Of a stretch of 64,000 nt of DNA, positions 42,317-50,627 are shown piece by piece. How positions within the stretch are numbered: position 1 is the first letter of the stretch; each line of letters begins with the position of its first letter. Origin of the DNA: Lewinellaceae bacterium (GTDB lineage: Bacteria; Bacteroidota; Bacteroidia; Chitinophagales; Saprospiraceae); NCBI GenBank assembly GCA_020636135.1, contig JACJYK010000001.1, positions 1,412,501 through 1,476,500 on the forward strand, read 5' to 3'. A program made the position numbers and the translations under genes. The notes under the pieces are model-generated. The model saw only the letters and a program-made list of their open reading frames with translations, was not told the origin of the DNA and made no database searches.

Positions 42317-44692
42317 TTATTCGACCAGGATTTTTTGGGTTTGTGTTCCCTGATCAGTAGTTGCCGTTAAGAAATAAAGACCTGGTGACAGCGAATTCAG
42401 GGGGATCATATAGGTGCCAGCGGATATCTCAGTCTGTTGCATCTGACGGATCATTTGTCCATTAAGGGCGTACAGTCGGACCCAAACGATGGTATTCATG
42501 GTGTGGCCAAAATCAAGGTAGATCTCATGACTTACAGGATTGGGATAGGCATTAAAGAGTCGATGTTCTTGGTCCAGTCCCGGATGCCTTCCGGAAGTCA
42601 GGGGATTGCCAAGCAGGTCCCTGGTCAGGTTTAGGAAATCCTGCCCATAGCCTTTGAAGGTATATCCCAGCGTATATTGTTTGCTCGTTGGACTGCTATC
42701 GGTATTGGTAGGCTGGGTCAATATCGTCGGTTCGATCTCTGTGTCCTCATGCCATTCGTTCCAACTGGTGATCATGACCAGTTGGTTGGCAGGATCAATG
42801 AATGGGCGGGATACTTTGATGGTATATTCGTAAACGGATGTCAGGGGATCTTCACTTGATAATTGCCGGGGCAAAATGAATCCATCATCAATCCTCCGAT
42901 TATTAAATCCAGGATAAACATCTGGTATAAACAACTTACTTTTTGATTTTAATTCCTGCTGACGTGAAGCTTCCGCGCCAGCAAAGTGATTGAGAAAATC
43001 AATATCATTGGGGTATTTTCCGGCTGGCATGGATTGAAGGGAAATGTATGGTGATGCACCATCCAAAACCGAAATATGATCCTTATCAACCGGATTATAA
43101 AGATCCATATCTCCAATCAGGAACAGATCAACTCCTTTAGCGGACAGCATCTGCCGAACTTCCTGGATGGCTTGTTGGTATTGGCCGGAATAAATGTGTT
43201 CGAGATATAAGAAAACTACGTATTTGCCGTTGATTTTCAGATAATTGGATTCGCTGAAGTAGGTGTCTGCCAGATAATTGAAATGATCTTTAAAATACGC
43301 GATGTTGGCCGTATTGAATTCGATTTGCCCATTGTCAAAGCCCAAGATGGCTGATTCGTAGTAAACGGCAAACTTAAGATCCCTGTTCCTGATCTCAGGT
43401 AGGATGTTTTGCTTTAAAACTACATCTTCCCGCGAATTTGGGCCCCACCAACTCGATACAATAAAGTCGATCCCGGATGCTTCCATCCAGTCGAAATGTT
43501 GATTGATAACGGCTTTTGAGGCACTGGAATAATGCCCAAGTTCCGGGGGCTGAGTGGGCACCATGTAATAACGTGCGTACTGTCCGGGCCACAGATGATG
43601 GGATAATTCGGGCTGGTACCACGGGTAATAATAGACGCCGGTCTGGTAATCGGCCCGATGGATGGTCCGCGATACAGAAAGGCCGCTGAATGACCCGGCA
43701 TGCCCATCGGCATCATTAGCTACCATCAGGTAGTAATACAATTTATCCCGTTCGATGCCTGCGTCCACATAAGCTATTTGATCGGAGTCCAATGAAGCGA
43801 TACGATTGGAGGCGCCCGTTTCGAAATTAGCCGAGGTGGACCGGTAGATCGAATACGATTTTGCTCCGGATACCGGCTTCCATTCCAACTGGATCACTTC
43901 ATCCAAGCCATAACTGCGAAAACCCGGAGGAGCAATTAGAGGGACATACCCAATAGGGGCAGTTGACGTGACAATGGAAGCATTCCCGAACCGCGCAGCA
44001 TTGTTTTTGTTATGAGACCGGTCAAATACCCAGTCACTATCGGAAAATTCAAAATCCAGGTACAGTTCCAGGTTAGCTTCGGCCCCGGTTAGTTTCTCAT
44101 GCATACGCGATTGGATGAGCGCGGCGGAGATCTCTTTGCTCCAAATCCTGATTTCATCCATGGTGCCAATAAACCGGAAGGTAGCTCCCGGATAACCTAA
44201 AAATTCACCGATGCGTAAAGGGGCGGTGGACTGGGTGTTGTAATCGCTTGAAGAGGTGGCAGCAATTAATTCACCATTCTGATAGATTTTACTGGAGTCC
44301 CTGGTGAATACATAAGCAAAATGGGTCCACCGTTTACCTCCTATGCCCGGGAAGGCATGAATTTCATTGGAGGGCAAATAGAAAGAAAATACGGGTAATG
44401 GATATTGCTCACCGGCAAGACGGATGTTGAACCCCTTGTCATCTCCCCGTTTGTCAAACAGGGTTTGTTCTCCTCCCGGAGCGGAGGATGTGGATTCGGA
44501 ATAGAGCCAGAACTCGATGGTCATCTCAGGCGTTTGCAAACTGGCCTTGTTTGGCACTTCCAGATAGGCGCCTTCCCGATCGAAACGGATGGCTTTCTGA
44601 GCAACAGCATGGCTACTCGATAAGATCAACACATAGAGGGAAACCATTCGAAGAATGCAGGACACCGCGCAGTTCCGATGAGCAATGGACAT
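42317..44692 (-). CDS. T9SS-exported GH99-like glycosidase with LamG and FnIII domains
   Basis: 791 residues. After a signal peptide comes a LamG/concanavalin domain (about 32-215, FDREGAYLEVPNKASLQTPE and TMDEIRIWSKEI). A fibronectin type III repeat follows (about 265-350, IQLEWKPVSGAKSYSIYRST). The middle region (about 360-700) has GVYYYPWYQPELSHHLWPGQ, FDWMEASGIDFIVSSWWGP and MITSWNEWHEDTEIEPT, typical of GH99-like/WbsX proteins (alpha-mannosidase-like). The last 80 residues are a type A sorting domain (NAYPNPVSHEIYLDF, SPGLYFLTA), so it is exported by the type IX system. It probably cuts or binds complex glycans at the surface. Confidence 0.9.
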   Translation of the reverse strand: MSIAHRNCAVSCILRMVSLYVLILSSSHAVAQKAIRFDREGAYLEVPNKASLQTPEMTIEFWLYSESTSSAPGGEQTLFDKRGDDKGFNIRLAGEQYPLPVFSFYLPSNEIHAFPGIGGKRWTHFAYVFTRDSSKIYQNGELIAATSSSDYNTQSTAPLRIGEFLGYPGATFRFIGTMDEIRIWSKEISAALIQSRMHEKLTGAEANLELYLDFEFSDSDWVFDRSHNKNNAARFGNASIVTSTAPIGYVPLIAPPGFRSYGLDEVIQLEWKPVSGAKSYSIYRSTSANFETGASNRIASLDSDQIAYVDAGIERDKLYYYLMVANDADGHAGSFSGLSVSRTIHRADYQTGVYYYPWYQPELSHHLWPGQYARYYMVPTQPPELGHYSSASKAVINQHFDWMEASGIDFIVSSWWGPNSREDVVLKQNILPEIRNRDLKFAVYYESAILGFDNGQIEFNTANIAYFKDHFNYLADTYFSESNYLKINGKYVVFLYLEHIYSGQYQQAIQEVRQMLSAKGVDLFLIGDMDLYNPVDKDHISVLDGASPYISLQSMPAGKYPNDIDFLNHFAGAEASRQQELKSKSKLFIPDVYPGFNNRRIDDGFILPRQLSSEDPLTSVYEYTIKVSRPFIDPANQLVMITSWNEWHEDTEIEPTILTQPTNTDSSPTSKQYTLGYTFKGYGQDFLNLTRDLLGNPLTSGRHPGLDQEHRLFNAYPNPVSHEIYLDFGHTMNTIVWVRLYALNGQMIRQMQQTEISAGTYMIPLNSLSPGLYFLTATTDQGTQTQKILVE

Positions 44693-44736
44693 GGGTTTTC
44701 ATTTTTGTGCCTTTTGAAGATAGGGCATACCAGGTT

Positions 44737-45948
44737 CTAAAACAACCGCAACTGGCCGTCACCATCCTTTTTCATTTTGCGGTCATCCATGACGGTCCGT
44801 CCGCCATAATGTTCTTTGTGGTTCCATTCTTCCTGGATAAAAGCGTCGTAACCGTCCGGATTGGGTTGGAACTGATTTTCCATTTCTTTACTGCGGGTAT
44901 GCAATTGCTGTAATGCTTTAAGTTTATCCGAATGACCAATTTTAGCTTTTTGAATCGCCTGATCGAGGATCCGGATTGACTCATCATAGACTTTTAGTGG
45001 TACCGGAAAGGGATGACCGTCCTTGCCTCCATGTGCAAATGAATAGCGTGCAGGATCCGAAAAACGGCTGCTGGTCCCGTAGATAACTTCTGAAACAAGG
45101 GTTAATGATTGTAAAGTCCGTGGACCCAGTCCGGGCAGTAAAAGGAAATCTTCAAAGAGTCCTGGCTGTTGATCATGGGATAATGCAACGACAGAACCCA
45201 GCCGTTTCAGGTCAAAATCGGTCAGTCGGACGTCGTGGTGCCTCGGCATGAAGAGCTTCTTAATTTCGGGCAACAGGTGTGCGGGATGCTCGTGACTCAG
45301 GTCCAGAATTTTGTCGCGGGTTGGATTGGCGTCGCGGTGGGTCAGGTTAAGAATGAGCCCCTGATTGTCACCGCACACACCGGCATGTGGTTCATCGACA
45401 AATGATCGAAGCGCCGGCCCGTGCCAATGATATCTTCTGGCGTATCCGGAATCACCATTCATGCCTTGCTGTACGATGGTCCATTTGCCTTCATCGGTAA
45501 CCAGAAAGGCGTGTAGGTAAAGCTGAAAGCCATCTTGCACAGCGGTGTTATCGACTTTAGCCGTCAGTTTGCTGGCCTTCACGAGTTCAGTTCCATTAAG
45601 GCCTAACCGGTCTGATAGAAGAAGTAGTTCGTCCGGTGTTTTCCTGGAATGTTTTCCACGGCCTCCGCAAACATAAATGCCCAATTCATTGCTCCGATCC
45701 TTCAGGCCTTTCTTCAGTGCCCCAATAACCGAGGTTGTAATGCCGGATGAATGCCAATCCATCCCCATCACCGACCCGAGAGCCTGGAACCAGAAAGGAT
45801 CTGCCATGCGTCGTAGTACTTCGTCTTTACCGAATTCATAAACTACCGCCTCGAGGATAGCTCCTCCCAGCAGGGCCATGCGCTCCGCAAGCCAGGTAGG
45901 CACCCGGCCACCATGAAGTGGTAAATCGGCAAATCCACTGCGTCGCAT
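44737..45948 (-). CDS. DUF763 protein
   Basis: 403 residues with the DUF763 pattern from the first residues: MRRSGFADLPLHGGRVPTWL, GMDWHSSGITTSVIGALKKG, RGKHSRKTPDELL and DFLLLPGLGPRTLQSLTLVS, which contains a helix-hairpin-helix-like GLGPRT. Cytosolic by composition. The family is found in bacteria and archaea and its function is unknown, although the hairpin motif hints at DNA contact. It is monocistronic. Confidence 0.88.
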   Translation of the reverse strand: MRRSGFADLPLHGGRVPTWLAERMALLGGAILEAVVYEFGKDEVLRRMADPFWFQALGSVMGMDWHSSGITTSVIGALKKGLKDRSNELGIYVCGGRGKHSRKTPDELLLLSDRLGLNGTELVKASKLTAKVDNTAVQDGFQLYLHAFLVTDEGKWTIVQQGMNGDSGYARRYHWHGPALRSFVDEPHAGVCGDNQGLILNLTHRDANPTRDKILDLSHEHPAHLLPEIKKLFMPRHHDVRLTDFDLKRLGSVVALSHDQQPGLFEDFLLLPGLGPRTLQSLTLVSEVIYGTSSRFSDPARYSFAHGGKDGHPFPVPLKVYDESIRILDQAIQKAKIGHSDKLKALQQLHTRSKEMENQFQPNPDGYDAFIQEEWNHKEHYGGRTVMDDRKMKKDGDGQLRLF

Positions 45949-45994
45949 GTCAAAGGATTACAGTAAATACACCTGAAATAACGCAATCGTTACC

Positions 45995-47578
45995 TTATTG
46001 TTTTTTCATCCCAGTTCCAGTCAGGATCTGTCCCGGGCGGGTGCCCGTGTGTTCTCCATTATCAATAACAACAACACCATTGACCACGACATAATTAATT
46101 CCGGTACTGTAAGCATGCGGATGGTCAAATGTAGCCTGGTCACTAACTGTAGCTGGATCAAAGATGACGACATCAGCGGCATAACCGGGTAAAAGCATGC
46201 CCCGGTGCTCCAAATGAAACTTTTGCGCCGGTAAGGATGTCATCTTTCGGATAGCATCTTCCCAGGTTAAGGTCTTGTGCTCGCGGACATAACGTCCCAG
46301 CACCCGGGCATTGGTGCCGTAAGCGCGAGGATGCGGAGAACCGACATCCATGGCAGGGATTCCGGCATCCGAAGCAATCAAGGCATAGGGTAATTGCATC
46401 AGTGTTTCCACATCGGTTTCATTCATCTTGTGATAGACCATCTGGACTCGCCGACGTTTTACAGCCAGATCAAGGATGGTTTCCGTTTCCAAAGTGGCTT
46501 TCCCCTTGCGTCCCATTTTCAGATTGATATCATGCAGGTTCATACCATTGATGGTTGAATCCCAGGGACAAAATGCCACGAAAGCATAGCTGTAATTCTT
46601 GAAACCACTTTTCTTAAGCATTTGTAACATTTCCGTCCGGATCTTCTTGCGGGTGGCAGGATCCTGAATCCTGGCTACAATTTCTTCATCAGTCCCCTCC
46701 AACGCCCAGTCCGGGAGCAATACATCCAGGCTGGTAGAGCTGGCAGTATAAGGATATTGATCCACCGTCACGTCAACCCCGCGCTTGCGGTATTCATTGA
46801 CCAAATCGATCATCTCTCCTGTGCGCCCCCAATTGGGTTTGCCGGTGATTTTAAAATGGGATATTTCCACAGAAATACCACTTGCTGCGCCAATATCGGC
46901 TGCCTCACGGATTGCGGCAAACACGCGTTCATCTTCATTGCGAATGTGGGAGGCATTGACTCCACCATAGGAATGTGCGACTTTGGCTAAGGAGATGATT
47001 TCATCCGACTTGGCAAATGTTCCCGGCAAATAGATTAAACCGGTACTCATTCCTACCGCACCCTGCTCCATGGCGCGGGCCACCAGTTTTTCCATATTTT
47101 CAAGTTCCTCTGCAGTCGGCGCGCGGTCCTCATTTCCCATGATCGTGCGGCGGATCGTATTGTGTCCGATCAGGGAGGCCATGTTGATGCTGATTCCCAG
47201 TGTGCGCAGATCATTGAAATACTGTTCGAGATCTATTCGGGAGCCACCACAATTTCCGGTTACGACAGTGGTTACCCCGTCGTGGATGAAGTTGTCTGCC
47301 GTTGGCCGGTTTTCCAGGGATCCTTCCACATGAGCATGGACATCAATAAATCCGGGACAGACATACTGGCCCTTGGCATCAATGGTTTTCAAGGCATTAC
47401 GGTCAGCCAGTTCTCCGATCTCGATGACCTGACCGTCTTTAATTCCTACATCGCCCAGGTACCAAGGATTGCCGGTACCATCCAGTATTTTACCATTGCG
47501 GATGAGGACATCAAATTGCTGTCCAAAACCCTTGAAAGTTTGCAAAAGTAATAGAAGAAACAGCAATTTTACTTTCAT
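45995..47578 (-). CDS. N-acyl-D-amino-acid deacylase (D-aminoacylase) family amidohydrolase
   Basis: 527 residues with a signal peptide (KVKLLFLLLLLQTFKGFGQ). The amidohydrolase metal motif is FIDVHAHVE, followed by VVTGNCGGS (metal-site Cys), GMSTGLIYLPGTFAK and VEISHFKITG, then the Asp in LIASDAGIP: the layout of D-aminoacylases. Its ATG overlaps the stop of the upstream transporter gene (ATGA), so both are expressed together. The pair may handle D-amino-acid derivatives, perhaps cell-wall fragments. The substrate remains unproven. Confidence 0.9.
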   Translation of the reverse strand: MKVKLLFLLLLLQTFKGFGQQFDVLIRNGKILDGTGNPWYLGDVGIKDGQVIEIGELADRNALKTIDAKGQYVCPGFIDVHAHVEGSLENRPTADNFIHDGVTTVVTGNCGGSRIDLEQYFNDLRTLGISINMASLIGHNTIRRTIMGNEDRAPTAEELENMEKLVARAMEQGAVGMSTGLIYLPGTFAKSDEIISLAKVAHSYGGVNASHIRNEDERVFAAIREAADIGAASGISVEISHFKITGKPNWGRTGEMIDLVNEYRKRGVDVTVDQYPYTASSTSLDVLLPDWALEGTDEEIVARIQDPATRKKIRTEMLQMLKKSGFKNYSYAFVAFCPWDSTINGMNLHDINLKMGRKGKATLETETILDLAVKRRRVQMVYHKMNETDVETLMQLPYALIASDAGIPAMDVGSPHPRAYGTNARVLGRYVREHKTLTWEDAIRKMTSLPAQKFHLEHRGMLLPGYAADVVIFDPATVSDQATFDHPHAYSTGINYVVVNGVVVIDNGEHTGTRPGQILTGTGMKKQ

Positions 47579-48810
47579 GCCGCAGCTTTTTGACCATTGG
47601 TTTTTTCATTAAAGAATATAGCGAAGATGACCATGACGATGGCAGCCAGGATGGCTGGGAAGATCCAGATGTGGTACCAATCGTGATTGGTTATCTGGCC
47701 ACTGGCATCGACAAATTCATTTTTCTGCTGAATCATACCCTGTACTTTAGATCCAATGTACATGCCCACGCCATAGGTAGCCAATGTGATCAACCCCTGG
47801 GCGCTGGCTCGTTTTTGCTCGGGTGCGGCATTTTCGACATAGATCTGACCGGTCACGAAAAAGAAGTCAAAACATACTCCATGCAGGATGATGGCCATGT
47901 AAAGCATCCAGATCAGACTGTCACCATTGCCATAAGCAAAGAGCAGATAGCGGATAATCCAGGCGACAACACCGATCAGGATCATTTTTTTAACACCGAG
48001 TCGTTTAAAGAACAACGGCATCAGAAGCAGGAATAAGATTTCAGACCATTGGCCAAGCGTCATGATACCGGCGGCTGCGGTAACATTGCTTTCATTCAGA
48101 AAGAGGTTGGTTGAGTTGTAATAAAAGGTCAGAGGAATGCAGATCAGCAAGGAACCCAGGATCATCACGGCAAAGGATCGCTTTTTCATGAGCCCGATGG
48201 CATCCAGGCCAAATAGGGCCGTAATGGATACTTTCTCGCCTTTCGCCTTTGGTGGCGTTTTAGGAAGTGTGAATGAATACAAGCCAAGTATGATGGATAC
48301 AATTGCCCCGATTTTGAACGGGATATTGGTCGGTTCAATGTTTTGTTTGATGAGGTAGGATGTGCCTACGATGGTAAAGCCGGCTGCTATCCAGCCTATG
48401 GTTCCCAATACGCGCACCTGTGGAAATTGCTCTTGAGGATTATGCATTTGGTTGAATGCTATGGCATTGGCGATAGCCAGGGTCGGCATGTAGCAGATGC
48501 AATACAGGAGCATAACCCAGAAGAATCCGCTAGGGTCGGTGACCGTGGTGACCCAATAGAGCAGCAATCCACCCAGCAGGTGCAATACCCCCAGCAACCG
48601 CTGGCCTTCAAAAAAACGGTCAGCGATGGTCCCCACCAGCAAGGGTGCAATGATCGCACCAATGGCGGTGGTAGAGTAGGAGTTGCCAAATTGAGTACCG
48701 TTAAATCCCAGTTTGGTGATGTAGGTGCCCATCGTGACGTACCAGCATCCCCACACAAAAAACTGCAGGAACATCATCACGGACAGCTGTACTTGTATTC
48801 TTCGGTTCAT
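47575..48810 (-). CDS. MFS transporter (nucleoside:H+ symporter-like)
   Basis: 411 residues from the ATG at 48810 (MNRRIQVQLSVMMFLQFFVW) with 12 helices, in the style of NupG/XapB-like proteins: WGCWYVTMGTYITKLGFNGT at helix 1, and PLLVGTIADRFFEGQRLLGV between helices 2 and 3. The open frame runs on another 77 codons through the minisatellite at 48931-49064, where it reads repeats of APCSLLH; those codons are not taken as protein. The next gene is the D-aminoacylase, which suggests the transported compound is an amino-acid or peptide derivative instead of a nucleoside. Confidence 0.85.
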   Translation of the reverse strand: MNRRIQVQLSVMMFLQFFVWGCWYVTMGTYITKLGFNGTQFGNSYSTTAIGAIIAPLLVGTIADRFFEGQRLLGVLHLLGGLLLYWVTTVTDPSGFFWVMLLYCICYMPTLAIANAIAFNQMHNPQEQFPQVRVLGTIGWIAAGFTIVGTSYLIKQNIEPTNIPFKIGAIVSIILGLYSFTLPKTPPKAKGEKVSITALFGLDAIGLMKKRSFAVMILGSLLICIPLTFYYNSTNLFLNESNVTAAAGIMTLGQWSEILFLLLMPLFFKRLGVKKMILIGVVAWIIRYLLFAYGNGDSLIWMLYMAIILHGVCFDFFFVTGQIYVENAAPEQKRASAQGLITLATYGVGMYIGSKVQGMIQQKNEFVDASGQITNHDWYHIWIFPAILAAIVMVIFAIFFNEKTNGQKAAA

Positions 48811-48930
48811 AGTCCATTTTTGTTGCAAGGGGAAGATAAAAAGAAAAGAAGTAAAAGAGGTATCAGAAGTAAAAGAGGTGTCAGATAGCATTACATCCCA
48901 TAGCCCCATGGCTTTAGCCTGGGGAAGAAA

Positions 48931-49064
48931 GGGCATGGGGCATGGAGTAGGGAGCATGGAGCATGGAGCATGGAGTAAAGAGCATGGGGCATGGAGTAGG
49001 GAGCATGGAGCATGGAGTAGGGAGCATAGAGCAATGGGCATGGGGCATGGAGCAAGGAACAGGG
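48931..49064. repeat. GGAGCAT minisatellite upstream of the transporter
   Basis: Built from 7-base words GGAGCAT, GGGGCAT and GGAGTAG/GGAGTAA in loose 21-base phases, for example GGAGCATGGAGCATGGAGTA. Just downstream (48846-48888) two 18-base copies of AGAAGTAAAAGAGGTRTC lie in tandem. The array lies in the 5' region of the - strand transporter operon. The region from 48811 to 49109 otherwise holds no gene. Confidence 0.9.
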
Positions 49065-49109
49065 GAATTTGTTGGCTGTCCGGTGTGGATTAACTGGGCG
49101 ACACAGCCT

Positions 49110-49481
49110 TTAGTTTTTACCTTTCGCCGGCTGGAAGGATTGTGATTTTCCAGGTTCCCATTTAACCAGGTATTGCTGCTCCAGCTGATTGACGTAGGAG
49201 AGGGAACCCAGCCTGAACTTCATCGGCATTTTGTGATCCTGGTTTCCCATGTCTTCCCACCGGCAGATGGCGCCGAAGTGGAAAGGAACAACCTGAGGAA
49301 TCTGGAACGATTTGGAAAGGAGCAAATTATTTTCCAGCGGTAATTTGAATTGTTCCAGCCTGGATAAGTGCGAAGCACTAAAATTATGTCTCGTGCTGTC
49401 CGTGTACATGCCGGATTGTTGTCCGTAGGCTAGCTGACTGCCGGATAAAAGTAGCATTCCGATAACCAGGTATCTAATCAT
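49110..49481 (-). CDS. Small exported protein of unknown function
   Basis: 123 residues with a signal peptide (RYLVIGMLLLSGSQLAYGQ). The mature part (SMLPLENNLLLSKSFQIPQ-like segment, then FHFGAICRWEDMGNQ and KFRLGSLSYVNQLE) has no recognised family. Its start overlaps the end of the THUMP methyltransferase gene by 8 bases, so it is the last gene of that operon. Confidence 0.7.
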   Translation of the reverse strand: MIRYLVIGMLLLSGSQLAYGQQSGMYTDSTRHNFSASHLSRLEQFKLPLENNLLLSKSFQIPQVVPFHFGAICRWEDMGNQDHKMPMKFRLGSLSYVNQLEQQYLVKWEPGKSQSFQPAKGKN

Positions 49482-50622
49482 ACTGATCTTTACGCTTCCC
49501 TGCGAAAATAACGAATTGCCTTAACTGTGCAGGTAATTGACCATTGTACAGGTTAATTTTACGGGACGGACGTAATCCGATGGCTTTCATGGCTTCCGGA
49601 TTGGCAGAAAAAATCCATGCTTCACACGGAGCAAACTTGTGCTTTAAAACGGTTCCTATTTCCCCGTAAAATTGTTCGATGGCACGGTGCTGCAAGCGGA
49701 CATCGTAAGGCGGGTTCATGATCAGGACAGGTTCCTCCCACGGTAGGGGGAGTTGTTGAAATGCAGCTTGCTTCCATTGGGTTATCTCCTCCACACCGGC
49801 AGCCTTGGCATTGGTACGGGCAATGTCAACTACGCGTCCGTCCTGGTCGGCACCTAATAGCCGGATATCCGGAGACTCGATGATGGCAGCGTCGGCTTGA
49901 TTGACAACTTCTTCCCATAGACCGGATTGGAATTCGGGCCAGTGAAACAATGCGAATTGTTTGCGGTGCATCTGGGCTGGCATTCGTCTGGCCATACGGG
50001 CAGCTTCAATGATGAACGTTCCGGAACCACACATAGGGTCCACCAATGGACGGGATGGATCCCAATCCATGTTCCTGATAATACCTGCAGCCAATACTTC
50101 ATTAAGGGGTGCCCTGCCCGTCTGCTGGCGGTAACCACGCTGAAAGAGTGGTGCGCCGGAGGCATCGCGGCTCAATTCAAACTTTTCTTCATTCACCCGG
50201 AGGACAAAATGATGGTCTGCATGATCCCGGTCGACCGATGGTCTTCTTCCAAATTTATTCCGGAAAAAATCAACCAGGGCATCCTTAGCCAGTTGCATGG
50301 CATAGATGCTGTTGTTAAAATAGGAGGAACTGACGTGGCCTTTAAAGGCGAAGGTCTGCTGCTGGTCCATGTACTTGTCCCAGGGTATTGCAGCCAATTG
50401 ATTGTAAAGATCTCTGGGCTGGCGCAGGGTGCCGGCTAATATCGTTTCCAGGATGGAAATAGCAGTATAAAGCCGGTAGTTGGCTTCGTATAGGAAACGT
50501 TCCGGAGCTTCCACCTGGACGGCCCGGGTACGAACCTCCACGTTAGGATAACCCAGTTCTACGATCTCTTTGGCACAAACATCCTCGAGTCCGGCCAGTG
50601 TTTTTACGGTATATACTGGCAT
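49474..50622 (-). CDS. THUMP-domain class I SAM-dependent RNA methyltransferase
   Basis: 382 residues. An N-terminal ferredoxin-like plus THUMP region (YTVKTLAGLEDVCAKEIVEL, then HFVLRVNEEKFELSRDASG) leads into a Rossmann methyltransferase: LVDPMCGSGTFIIEAA (SAM-binding), LLGADQDGRVVDIART, and the catalytic MNPPYDVRLQ. This is the RlmL-type (YcbY N-terminal half) that makes N2-methylguanosine in 23S rRNA, although a tRNA-directed paralogue cannot be excluded. It starts 5 bases after the carboxylase gene. Confidence 0.9.
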   Translation of the reverse strand: MPVYTVKTLAGLEDVCAKEIVELGYPNVEVRTRAVQVEAPERFLYEANYRLYTAISILETILAGTLRQPRDLYNQLAAIPWDKYMDQQQTFAFKGHVSSSYFNNSIYAMQLAKDALVDFFRNKFGRRPSVDRDHADHHFVLRVNEEKFELSRDASGAPLFQRGYRQQTGRAPLNEVLAAGIIRNMDWDPSRPLVDPMCGSGTFIIEAARMARRMPAQMHRKQFALFHWPEFQSGLWEEVVNQADAAIIESPDIRLLGADQDGRVVDIARTNAKAAGVEEITQWKQAAFQQLPLPWEEPVLIMNPPYDVRLQHRAIEQFYGEIGTVLKHKFAPCEAWIFSANPEAMKAIGLRPSRKINLYNGQLPAQLRQFVIFAGKRKDQYD

Positions 50623-50627
50623 ATCGG

